The translations under genes were made by a program, and so were the position numbers. A stretch of DNA of 64,000 bases. Source: Triplophysa rosa. Lineage: Eukaryota > Chordata > Actinopteri > Cypriniformes > Nemacheilidae. The DNA lies in assembly GCF_024868665.1 (NCBI RefSeq), contig NC_079912.1, positions 14,448,948-14,512,947 of the forward strand, written 5' to 3'. Every line of letters starts with the position of its first letter. Positions within the stretch are counted from its first letter, which is position 1. Below are positions 1-13,700 of this stretch, piece by piece. The notes under the pieces are model-generated. The model did no database searches. It worked only from the letters and a program-made list of their open reading frames with translations, and was not told the origin of the DNA.

Positions 1-1489
1 CGGATCATCATGGCCTGCAGGGATATGGAGAAATCCAATGGAGCTCTGAAGGAAGTGGTTGAATCTTCAGGAAACCAGAATGTGTTTGCCAGCAGACTTG
101 ACCTGGCAGATACAAAATCAATTAGAGAATTTGCAGAGAAGGTCAATACTGGTGAGAAGAAGTTTTAATTTATATGATTAAATATTGCTTGGTTCTTTAG
201 AAACTTCAGGAACATTTCAAATACATTTGTGTTCCTGTAGCGTTTCATGTTTGCAACCCAAAGGTCATCTGTTGGAACCCCAGGGAACACACATACTGAT
301 GAAATGTTTCTTGAGTGCGCACTAACTTTCTTCCGACAAAAATGTCAGCCAAAACGTATTACTGTGGTGTCGTTGGATTTTTTCTTCTGTAGAAGAGAAA
401 CAAGTCAACATCCTAATCAATAACGCCGGGGTGATGGTTTGTCCATACGGGAAAACTGCAGATGGTTTTGAAATGCAAATTGGGGTGAACCACATGGGTA
501 AGTATATGTGATTTGTGCAAATATATCACCATTTTTGTAAAAATGGCCATTAAAGTTGTCGATCTTGTCCTAGGGCACTTCCTGTTGACACACCTGCTAC
601 TGGATTTGATAAAAAGATCAATGCCAGCCAGAATCATTAATGTCTCATCTATGGCACATCAATGGGGGACCATCGACCTGGAGGACATCAACAGTGAGAA
701 GAGTTATGATAAAAAGAAAGCTTACAGTCAGAGCAAGCTTGCAAACATTCTGTTCACTCGCTCATTGGCCAAAAGACTAGAAGGTCAGTTTTAACATCTT
801 GTTTTGAATGCAAATATTATAAACTCAAGTAAAACTTTTTATTGGATATATACTTGGGAGACAGGGGTAGTTTTTGATTCTGTAAGATTATTTTTTGTGA
901 TCAGACCCCTATATTGGATATGTTTTCACAATAGGAGCCTGTGTGACAACTTGCCCCAGTCTCCACATATACAGTATTTATTCTGGTTTATGTTGTAAAA
1001 TTATTCTAACAAGCACTGAGGATCAAATAAGGATAAAAACGAGAATTGATGTTAAACCGCCTCAGGTTCTGGAGTGACGGCGTATGCTCTTCACCCTGGG
1101 GTGGTGCAGACTGAACTTTGGAGGCATTTAAATAAACCTCAACAAGCAGTCATGTGGATGGTTAGACCGTTCACTAAAACATCTGTTCAGGGAGCTCAGA
1201 CGACCATCTACTGTGCCGTGGCTCCTGAACTGGAGACAGAAAGCGGCAAATATTACAGGTCAGTAAATTCACATCTTGATTCAAGCCCTCGCTACATTTT
1301 TTTTAACCATTTCACGCAAGAATTGATTTAACTATTTTATTAGAATCAGTTATCTAATATTCAGCTCTCTGCCGTCCTCTACATAGTGACTGTGCGCCTG
1401 CAAACTGCTCTCAAGCTGCACTGGATGATGATGTGGCCCAGCGCCTCTGGGAACTCAGCTGTAAGATGCTCAATATTAAATGGGAGTAA
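1..1489 (+). CDS. rdh12: Retinol dehydrogenase 11/12-type short-chain dehydrogenase, 3' part
   Basis: Five coding exons are visible: 1-151, 393-497, 574-783, 1066-1258 and 1387-1489 (stop TAA 1487-1489). All have GT-AG borders and consistent phase, giving 253 residues. The 5' part, with the TGxxxGIG cofactor loop, lies left of the window. What remains is typical of the RDH11/12 branch of the short-chain dehydrogenases: ACRDM early on, [14 protein letters not shown], the NNAGVM motif in exon 2, [15 protein letters not shown], the catalytic serine in INVSSMAH and the YSQSK (YxxxK) active site in exon 3, then [12 protein letters not shown] and a C-terminus ending NIKWE. Family members are microsomal NADP(H)-dependent enzymes that reduce retinal and lipid aldehydes. 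No frameshift is seen. The paralogue (rdh12, rdh12-like or rdh11-like) cannot be settled from this part alone. Confidence 0.88.
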
Positions 1490-1592
1490 AAACGAATGTC
1501 TGTTCAGTGAAGGTGTTATTGTAGTCTACCTCAAACAGGCATACCCTCAAAAAGAAAATATTATTAACTAATATTTAATACACAACTGTGTT

Positions 1593-1886
1593 CAGGGTGT
1601 CCGCGGATCTTTAAAATGTCTTAAATTCCATAATGTCAAAATAAGGCCTTAATTAGCATTAAAATGACTTAAATCCGCATTTCCAAGGTCTTAGAAATGC
1701 AGTCGAACCGACATTGTAAAGAAGATTTTATTTTCGTTTTAAAATCATGTACGTCTATTTGGAGGTTTAGCCATGGGGAAGTGCAAATTTGTTGCTATAA
1801 AATTGGTCTTAAATTTCATTCTGCACGGTATTAAAAAGGTCTTAAAAAGTCTTAAATCTGACTCTCAGAAACCTGCGGATACCCTG
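1593..1886. mobile_element. Non-autonomous hAT-like element with CAGGGT.TCCGC inverted ends
   Basis: The left end reads CAGGGTGTCCGCGG and the right end, reverse complemented, CAGGGTATCCGCAGG, so the terminal inverted repeats differ at few positions. Subterminal 'GTCTTAAAT'-like words recur in both halves. The 6 bp TGTGTT lies immediately outside both ends (1587-1592 and 1887-1892), a likely target-site duplication. There is no coding capacity, so it is a MITE. CAGGG ends suggest the hAT superfamily; a 6-bp duplication is shorter than the usual 8 bp, so the assignment is tentative. Confidence 0.7.
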
Positions 1887-1889
1887 TGT

Positions 1890-3914
1890 GTTTGTGTGCA
1901 GTGGGTGGGAACAAACAAAGATTATTTAAACATGAATTAAACGTGAAATAATGGCCTTTATTCATTATGTGCAATTTAAAACATATGTAAGCCTTGATTG
2001 GCTTAAATTTTTATAAAACACTACTAAAATATTTGTAATGTAGGAAGTGAATGTCAGATTTAGGGTCGTGAAAATGCACTGTATGTAAATATTTATGATT
2101 TTTGTTTTGTAGCCTGATTTTGTAATAAAAAAAGGTTTGGGGTGATCTAATAAGCTAAATATTTTTTGCACACAAAAGTGATAAAGTTTACATATTTAAT
2201 ATATGTAAAAATAAATAATGTACATAAAAAAGAAGAATCTGTATTTTTTCTATTGTTAAAAATGGACAATCTCTTATCTCAGCTCTCACAATGACCCAGT
2301 AAATATGACAATCAGCTCTGGTTCCCCTTGACCTGATTACAATGACAAGGGCAGTTGCTATGACAACCTCTGATGGCAGCTCTGTCATCCCCCACTCAGG
2401 CACCATGAAGACCTGTCACCATGACAACAGCCCACTGTCCATGTACTCCATGGGATGCTGAAACGGACCTGTAGCACCACCTAGTGGACAACAAGATTAT
2501 AATTAATTATTTTGCGCATTAAGGTTTTAAGTTTCAAGTATATACCCTTTGATACACTTATAAATATAACTTTTGTCAATAAAAGTTCGTCGTTTGAAGC
2601 CCCAATTATCCCCTAAATCAAAGTTTTGAGAGCTGAAGACACTTTTGTTGGGACAATTAAACAGCATGAATGGAGCTCTGTTCATTAATGAACTTGACTG
2701 TCATTCTCTTCTCATATCACTCTGTGCTGATGGAGCGAAAAGAGCCAAAACCACGCCGTAAGTAATGTTTCCCACATTTAAGTTTGTAATATATCTATAC
2801 ATAACTTGAGCTTTATTTGTAATACGTACCTTTTCTATCACTGTCTATTGGTCTTAATACAGGCTGCTTGCGAATGTGAATTTTAATACATTTAAATAAA
2901 CTGTACCCTATACTTATTAGCATGAAAAAAACTTATGCAATTAATCAGTGAGCTGATTATTAAATATTTTACTATAAAAATAAACAAATATTATTATTTA
3001 TATGGTCTCATGCAGATAAATATGCATACTGATAGTTAGAAATGCTAATTTGACTCATATTTAATCAAGAGGGGTTTGGATATATTTCAGATAAAATATT
3101 AAACCACATGGTATATAGGCTACAAGAAGTAACCTTGGACTTGTTCTCTGACCTTATTGCAGTTTTGGGGCCTTCTATCTAACTGGTCCCAACGTTATTT
3201 TTAGGTGAAGTTCAAAGATATTCAGAGCAGTATCGTGGATCTGTAGGTATAATATAAGCAGAATGTGTCCAAAAACGTTTGTTTTTTTGCCCCAATTTTA
3301 CATTACATATATTTTTTATTAATTAAAACTGAACAATCTTCTTTTTTGTTTTGCTTTAAAACGTGTTTGTGCTGTCTTTTAAACCTACTACTTGCTTTAA
3401 TTTTTTTATAAAGCCAATAGACTGATACACATTAATATATTTAACACTATTGTGGCCATTGTATATTCCTATTTTAACACAATAATAACTTCAGATAAAC
3501 TTTACATGTTTCTTATTTGTGGTAACCAATAGGCATAGGCTATATATTAAGTGTGAACATAGAAACTTGGTTTGAAGAAAGTCACTGTAGATATAACTTT
3601 TTAAATAAATTTTATTAAATACACAATATAATAAAATATAATAGTTTTACTTTTTTCTCCGTGAGTGGTCGCTCTCGTCTTGATCCTTGCAGATATACGC
3701 AAAAATGCGTCAGGATATCCAAATGCCCCGTATGAATGATGTATTTCAAGCTCTACGAAAATCAGCTTTTAACTTCTAAATTTAACTTTATGTAGACACT
3801 TTAAACTTCAGGTTTATTTATCACCAAACGGAGGGACATTGCTTTACCTAATCTAATTAATTTGACAGTGATTTTCTCCCTTAAACTTCATTCTTTAACC
3901 TTTTTTCGGTGAAC
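1890..3914. other. Intergenic region between rdh12-like gene and ptchd3
   Basis: About 2 kb of AT-rich DNA. It should hold the 3' UTR of the dehydrogenase and the ptchd3 promoter and 5' UTR. A short open stretch around 2730-2762 ends in CGCCG|TAAGTAATG, which resembles a splice donor but lacks a clean GT at the expected place, so I do not call an exon. Nothing else is recognised. Confidence 0.5.
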
Positions 3915-7941
<4,027 letters not shown>

Positions 7942-7986
7942 AATGTGAAATTTTTTTCAAATATGTTTGCATTGACTTTTTGTTTT

Positions 7987-8257
7987 AAAGGCATAGTTCA
8001 CTCAAAAATTTGAATTCTTTTATCATTTACACTTATGTCATTTCAAACCTATATGACTTTCTTTCTTCTGCAGAACTCGAAAGACGAGATTTCGGACAAT
8101 GCTGGTAACCAAAAGACATTTAACCCCATTGACTTCAACTTTATAGAAAATGTCTTATTTCTTGAAATATCTTTTTTTGTTTCACACAAGAGGCATTTAC
8201 ATAAATGACATGAGGGTGAATAAATGATGACTGAATTTTCGGGTGAACTATCCCTTT
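7987..8257. repeat. AAAGGGATAGTTCACC-family TIR element
   Basis: The left end reads AAAGGCATAGTTCACTC and the right end GGGTGAACTATCCCTTT; these are inverted copies. In between are the diagnostic words of this cyprinid family: a TTTCTTCTGCAGAAC segment, ATTGACTTC, and GAATAAATGATGACTGAATTTTC near the right end. It lies in or just after the ptchd3 3' UTR. Related copies occur in this window at about 31965, 39018, 56417, 57488 and 60584. Confidence 0.75.
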
Positions 8258-8297
8258 TAGTAATTGATGTAAATCTAAGTCACCATCTATTGGTAAA

Positions 8298-8328
8298 AAT
8301 AAAGCAATGTTATATCAATTTAATAAAA
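8298..8328 (+). terminator. Candidate poly(A) signals for ptchd3
   Basis: Two AATAAA hexamers (8298-8303 and 8323-8328) lie about 360 bp after the ptchd3 stop, just beyond the TIR repeat. If used, the repeat is part of the 3' UTR. This rests only on motif and position. Confidence 0.4.
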
Positions 8329-8797
8329 TGTATTGTTTATACACTTTACACTTGTTCCATTTTGGCAGCAGTTCTGTGGTTTTAATACTCCTTAAAATAT
8401 GTTCAATGCTGGCAAATGAAGCTTTTAAAAGCTCATGGTTTATGCTTTGAGTTACGGGATTGTGTGAAGCAATGCGGTTTAAAATCACTTTTAAAAATGT
8501 CCATAAAATTCTTTATCACTGATGTAAGCAATGTACAAATCTTAGGAGATGTTTTATTTTGCCGAACATGTGAATATTCTTTAGCTTTGTTTAAAATGTA
8601 GAACGATAGTTTTTCTTGAATTTTGGTTTAATTCTTTAAGCTAATGAAATGCACATGAAGTAAATACACAACATTTTTATATTTCCAGTATTTTTATAGA
8701 TCATTCACTGTGCGTAGATGCTTATTACTAAACAAACTTTAATCTCAACTGTTGGTTTTATTAGCTTGGTCTTTTTTTAATCAACCACAAACATTAT
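8329..8797. other. AT-rich gap between ptchd3 and the LTR element
   Basis: About 470 bp with no recognisable gene or repeat. A 61-codon open frame within it has no family character. Confidence 0.4.
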
Positions 8798-9128
8798 TGT
8801 AACAAAGTTCAATGTAGGGAAGGAAGGAGGCGGGAACCGGCGAACATTTAAACAATAAATTTTAATCAAAAATAAACAAACAAAAACACGGAAGTAAAAG
8901 ACCGGCAGCCACCTCACGGTCGACTGCCGGCCACACAAACATAAAAAAAAATAAAAAATTCCGGGCCCGGTCCTCTCTCGTCGGCAGTCCCGTCGCTCGT
9001 CCTCTTATGCTCCCTAGCTCCCCGTGAGGCATGCGGGACCGGTGCGCGTACAGCTGACACTCATTATCACTCACGCCACCGGCCCCGCCTTCCTGCCCCA
9101 CTGCTCTCGTCCCGCCTTCCTCGCTACA
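8798..9128 (-). repeat. 3' LTR of the TRIM-like element
   Basis: Direct repeat partner of 9682-10008. It contains an A-run of different length from the other copy, and CTGCTCTCG where the other has CGGCTCTCG. In element orientation it starts TGTAGCGAGG and ends GTTACA. The U3 part holds an imperfect inverted repeat (GGCCGGTGGCGT facing ACGCGCACCGGTCC) that matters for the palindrome at 58500. Confidence 0.85.
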
Positions 9129-9662
9129 TACCCCCATCGCCCCTCACAGGCCGGGGGGTACCATCGCGCCTGTGCTTACTCCCCCCGGGGGGCCTCCCTT
9201 GAGAGCCCCAGCGCCTGGGGGTACGTACCGACGAGACGAGAGAACGGAGCCGGGAGCACCCCGAGCGACAGGGACGAGAGAGGGGAGAGAGGAGAAAAAA
9301 AAAATAGTCCGGTTCCCCGACACGCCGTCGCTCGGTCCTCAGCCAGCCGACAGGCTCTTCCTCGCGGTGCTATGCTGTGGTGCTGGACGTTCGGTGGACC
9401 GCCCGATCCTCCTCCGCCTCCTGGCGGCCGGCGATGGCTCCTGGCTGAGGGCAGCCGGCATTCCCGCGCTCCCTCCATGGCCGCCATCCCACCTCGTCCC
9501 AGGAGCACAGCCTCGGGCTCTCAGTCCCCACCGAATCCCATCGTTCCAGCACCACGATCTCGGGCAGCCGCTGGCGGACGCCCTCGTCCGCGCTGCCCGA
9601 ACTCCTCAGCACCGCGAGGCCGCTCGGCGGCGAGGGCTCTTCGACAGCATGTCCCTCCTTCC

Positions 9663-9680
9663 TCCCGGGTTTCGGCACCA
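9663..9680 (-). promoter_or_regulatory. Primer-binding site complementary to tRNA-Phe
   Basis: The plus strand here reads TCCCGGGTTTCGGCACCA, the T-arm and acceptor end of eukaryotic tRNA-Phe (whose acceptor stem is GCCGAAA/TTTCGGC) with its CCA tail. Its complement starts one base after the minus-strand 5' LTR. That is the expected place and length for reverse-transcription priming. The tRNA identity comes from memory of the tRNA-Phe sequence. Confidence 0.8.
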
Positions 9681-9681
9681 A

Positions 9682-10008
9682 TGTAACAAAGCTCAATAAA
9701 ATGGAAGGAAGGAGGCGGGAACCGGCGAACATTTAACAAACTTTAATGAAAATAAACAAACAATAATCCAAGAACAAAAGACCGGCAGCCACCTCACGGT
9801 CGACTGCCGGCCACACAAACATAAACAAACTTAACAGTTTCCGGGCCCGGTCCTCTCTCGTCGGCAGTCCCGTCGCTCGTCCTCTTATGCTCCCTAGCTC
9901 CCCGTGAGGCATGCGGGACCGGTGCGCGTACAGCTGACACTCATTATCACTCACGCCACCGGCCCCGCCTTCCTGCCCCACGGCTCTCGTCCCGCCTTCC
10001 TCGCTACA
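9682..10008 (-). repeat. 5' LTR of the TRIM-like element
   Basis: Upstream LTR in the element's own (minus) orientation, starting TGTAGCGAGGAAGG at 10008 and ending GTTACA at 9682, with the primer-binding site next to it. It is nearly identical to 8798-9128. Confidence 0.85.
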
Positions 10009-10013
10009 ATTAT

Positions 10014-10769
10014 GTCCTCATTTGATGAGGTTTCACCGTATTTAAAGGGACACACTTCCCGTTTTCCCTCTGTATTGCACATTTCCTCACACAGCTCATG
10101 AAAAGAGGATTGTCTGAGTAAGGATTAGCAGAACTGAATTTTAAATTCTTTAAACCAATTTTGTGTGGTCAGTTTCATATTTATAAATGCCAGCAGATCA
10201 TTGGCTTGTTGCACATGAGGAGTGTCACAAAAGACAGGTATTGAAAATAACGTGGTGTTTTAAATCATTATTTCACCTTGCTTTAAGCGCCACAATGGTT
10301 ACAAACTCTATCTGCATCCCTTTTTATTCCCTTTTTAATAGATGTCAAAATAATATTGCTATCATGGATTCTTTTGTTGTGAAAAAACTGAAACTGTCAA
10401 AGCCATATTGCACATAATGTACATAGTAGGAGAAGAGAAATTAAACAAATTTAATCATTTTGTAGACTAATTTGAGTACATGGCATTACAGTAGGCATAA
10501 TAGCATAAATTAATCAGAATGGATGTTTGAAAAGTAGATTTTATTTTTAGACATATAATATCAAAAATCAAGCACAGTATCATGTGATTATATCTGTACC
10601 AATAAAGCTTGCAACAATTAAACAATACTGCATTTTCATAAGAGGTTTATCTTAACACAAAACAAGTGTGCTCAAAAATAAATTCACATATCGCATTTAA
10701 AAATTTGACAAACTCATTCGGGCTCTGTACAGTACAATACACTGCAAATTTGTATTAAGTCATAAAATA
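10014..10769. other. Region downstream of the polyketide synthase
   Basis: About 750 bp of AT-rich DNA that should hold the 3' UTR of the minus-strand synthase. Minus-strand AATAAA (plus TTTATT) occurs near 10540. No gene or clear repeat is seen. Confidence 0.4.
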
Positions 10770-13700
10770 TTACAGGAGCACATCTACATCACAATCTTCA
10801 ACATTACTCTGTTTTATGAGTGTAGTCAGTGAGGACAGTGTACTGTTTGGATCAAGAATAGCAACAAGTGGAATATTCACTCCTGTCTCCTGAAACAAAC
10901 GATTTTGCATCGTCATGGCTAACATTGAGTCCATTCCTAGTGTCACAAGGGCAGTTTCATCACCAATATCATCAGCATCAACGCCACAGATTTCAGTCAG
11001 AATTCTTCGAACAGAGTCAACCACAGATGAGCAAACATCTACCCTGAAACTCTCAACAATCTCACTTTTCAGTCCTTCCTCAACTAAAGCTGACAGACGA
11101 AACTTTAGAGATGCATTCTGGGAAAGGACGTGGTTCTTCAGATTCCTGAAATTGAATTTGCAGATCACCTGCTGGATATTGTTGGCTATCAGGCATTGCT
11201 CGAGTGCATCATGGATCTCTGAAACACTCATGGTTATCAGTCCTTTTGTTTCCAGGAATTGTTGAAAATGGTCTTTGTTCTCAAGCAGCCCCAGTCTAAG
11301 GGGACCCCAATTTATGGACTGTCCTGCAAGTCCGACGTTACGTCGGTAGTGACAAAAAGTATCCAGGAAAGAATTAGCAGCAGCGTAATTAGCTTGTGCA
11401 GCATTTCCAATGAATGAGGAGATTGAGGAATAGCACACAAAATAATCAAGTGTTGAGCTGTGTAGAGTTGCATGGTGAAGGTTTATCGCACCACAGACTT
11501 TGGGTTGCAGGACTTTGTGAAAAAGAGACCGATCGAGTGTTTCTAGTAACCCATCATGAAGCACAGCAGCGCTGTGAAACACCCCTCTGATTGGACACGA
11601 GGAGAAATGTTGTCCAATCACTGGGATGGCTTTTGTAACCTGGTCTGATACAGAAACATCACATTGAAGATTGAGAATTCTTACCCCGTACCTTCTCTGG
11701 AGAGCACTTATGTCCTCACGTATCTTTTCAGACGGTGTGCTCCGTGAGAGTGTGACTATACATCCTCCACCCCTGTGGGCAATAAACTTAACCGTTTCGA
11801 AACCCAAACCAGAGAGACCGCCTGAAACTACATACACGCCTCCTTTTGAAAACATCTGCTTGATTCTTGGAAGCAAAGGGATGGCTGACATCTTGCTTGT
11901 AGAATCATCACCACCCAAAGTTAGCAAGTTCAGAGTTTTTGCATCGAAGTATGACTCAGAATGCTGTGTAGACATATTTTCAGAGGATACTCTCTGAAAA
12001 GTGCTGTTTTGTATTGATGGCCATACCTTATGCAAATGCATTCCCTTTAACCATTTCTGTATAAGAGCTCCGTGTGCCTTAAGACGTGACTTCTGGAAGA
12101 TTTTAGACATCTCAAGAGTCTGTATGCAAGTTGTCTCACTGTTCTGAATTACATCCAATGAAGAGCACCGTGGCTGCCTGTGGTCACAAACTACTACAAT
12201 GCTATCGGCATTGTAAACTCTGGAGATCTCTGTCAAATGTGAGTGATCGTATGGGGGGAGAAGGACCAAAAGATTACACTTCTTTGCATTTTGGGCTAAT
12301 TCAGCCTCAACACTCCAGCCTGATTTATTTGCTATGAGTTTCAATATCTTGACCAGAGCTGAGTCATGAACAGTGGACAAGACGCACAACCTTTTCGGTT
12401 GCTTGATCTTGAGTATTGAACAGTGCATAATCTCCCAGATTAAGACTAAGTATGAGACACATGGAACGTCTTTCAGAAAAGGTAGCCTTTTTATCTTAAA
12501 ACAAACAGCTTCTGGGAGGACAACTTTGGAAGTAGCTTTCATGGGGTAACAACAGATGACATGATCTCCAACTTTAAGTTTGCTGACGTCCTTTCCGACA
12601 GCAGTAACCGTTCCGCTGAAATCAAGTGCCAGGAGACTGTGGTTATGACTTGTGTGCTTGTTCCAGTACATTGTCCTACCAAAGTTTAGTTCTGAGGTAC
12701 TAACTGGAAAATAGTCAGATGAATGCACACATATTTTGTGGAGCCGAACCTCAATGCACCTTCTCTCGATAGCTCCAACTGAACTGTCTAAAGGCAAAGC
12801 GGACAAGCCTGTTACTTTGTAAGGTTCGGCGGTTTGCAAAGTAAAGTCCTGGAACCATAAAGGTTTTGATTCGACCTCTGCTCTCTGAACTGCGGAGATG
12901 GGAGTTTGTGTTATCATACTGGTGTACACCTTCCCTTTGTTAATGAAGACCTCTGGGCACTCGTTGCTTTTGTTTGAGTTAAGTACATGAGCTAACGCAT
13001 CAATGTCTTCTCTTGACGCTGATGACAGATCAATTAACTGGAAAGAAACGTCTGAAAGCTCAGTAGCACATGCTCTTGTCATGCCTGAAAACACAAAGCC
13101 TGGATTTATATCATCAACTGTCCCTTCTGCACATCTGTATGTTATGACACGGATGGAGCAAACATGTCTGAAACTTCTCAAAGACAAAACAACCTGACGG
13201 TAAAGCTCACAGTTATCTGACAAGTTCTCTAGAATGGCCTGTGTCTTGAAGTTCTGACTCTGAATGGCCCACATAAACAGGATCTCATTTAGATCAGGGT
13301 CTGCTGTACTCAAAAGAGACTGCAAGTTGGGTACTTCTAAGACTGAGCTTTCTGTTAAATCAGGTGGAGGGACAAATACTGATTTTGGGTGCAAGCATTT
13401 CCTCAAACCTTTGGCTATCCCCAAAGTGTCCTCAAAAACCAAAGTCTTGATTTTAGTGGAATAACCACCCTCAGCGTCAATTGCTATCCTTTGGTTATGA
13501 AAGAAACACGATTTCCTGATATGCGCTTGCTTTTCCAGAAAATTAATTCTGGCGTCTTTTAGTTCGATCAACACGTGTCCATCTTTGTCAGTGAAACAAC
13601 CGCAAACCTCAAAGTAGTCTGACGTGTCTTTGGTCTGTCTCACATAAATAAACATCTCTTTATTTGGAGGTGCAGATATAACCATACTACCAATTGCAGA

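Larger units (their letters stand above)
8798..10008 (-). mobile_element. Compact non-autonomous LTR retrotransposon (TRIM-like)
   Basis: Two near-identical direct repeats, 8798-9128 and 9682-10008, flank about 550 bp of GC-rich DNA. Each repeat begins TGTAAC and ends GCTACA (TG...CA), and ATTAT occurs just outside both ends (8793-8797 and 10009-10013), a perfect 5-bp target duplication. The element runs on the minus strand. Directly after its 5' LTR (one base spacer) is an 18-base site, plus-strand 9663-9680, equal to the 3' end of eukaryotic tRNA-Phe including CCA, the primer-binding site. Just before the 3' LTR, the minus strand reads purine-rich GAGGGGCGATGGGGG, a polypurine tract. The interior holds no recognisable gag or pol, so it must depend on another element. 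Over the last roughly 165 bp the LTRs differ at one position; the first half differs by small indels. Confidence 0.88.

Noticed and set aside
2730..2775. Possible small upstream exon of ptchd3 beginning ATGGAGCG
   Set aside because: The apparent donor CCG|TAAGTAATG lacks a proper exon-GT border that joins in frame to 3915, and the 3915 ATG already gives a complete family N-terminus.
9024..9739. Long overlapping open frames (up to 220 codons) on both strands within the GC-rich repeat
   Set aside because: They lie inside the LTR element, cross LTR borders, are proline/arginine-rich through GC bias and match no gag or pol motif.
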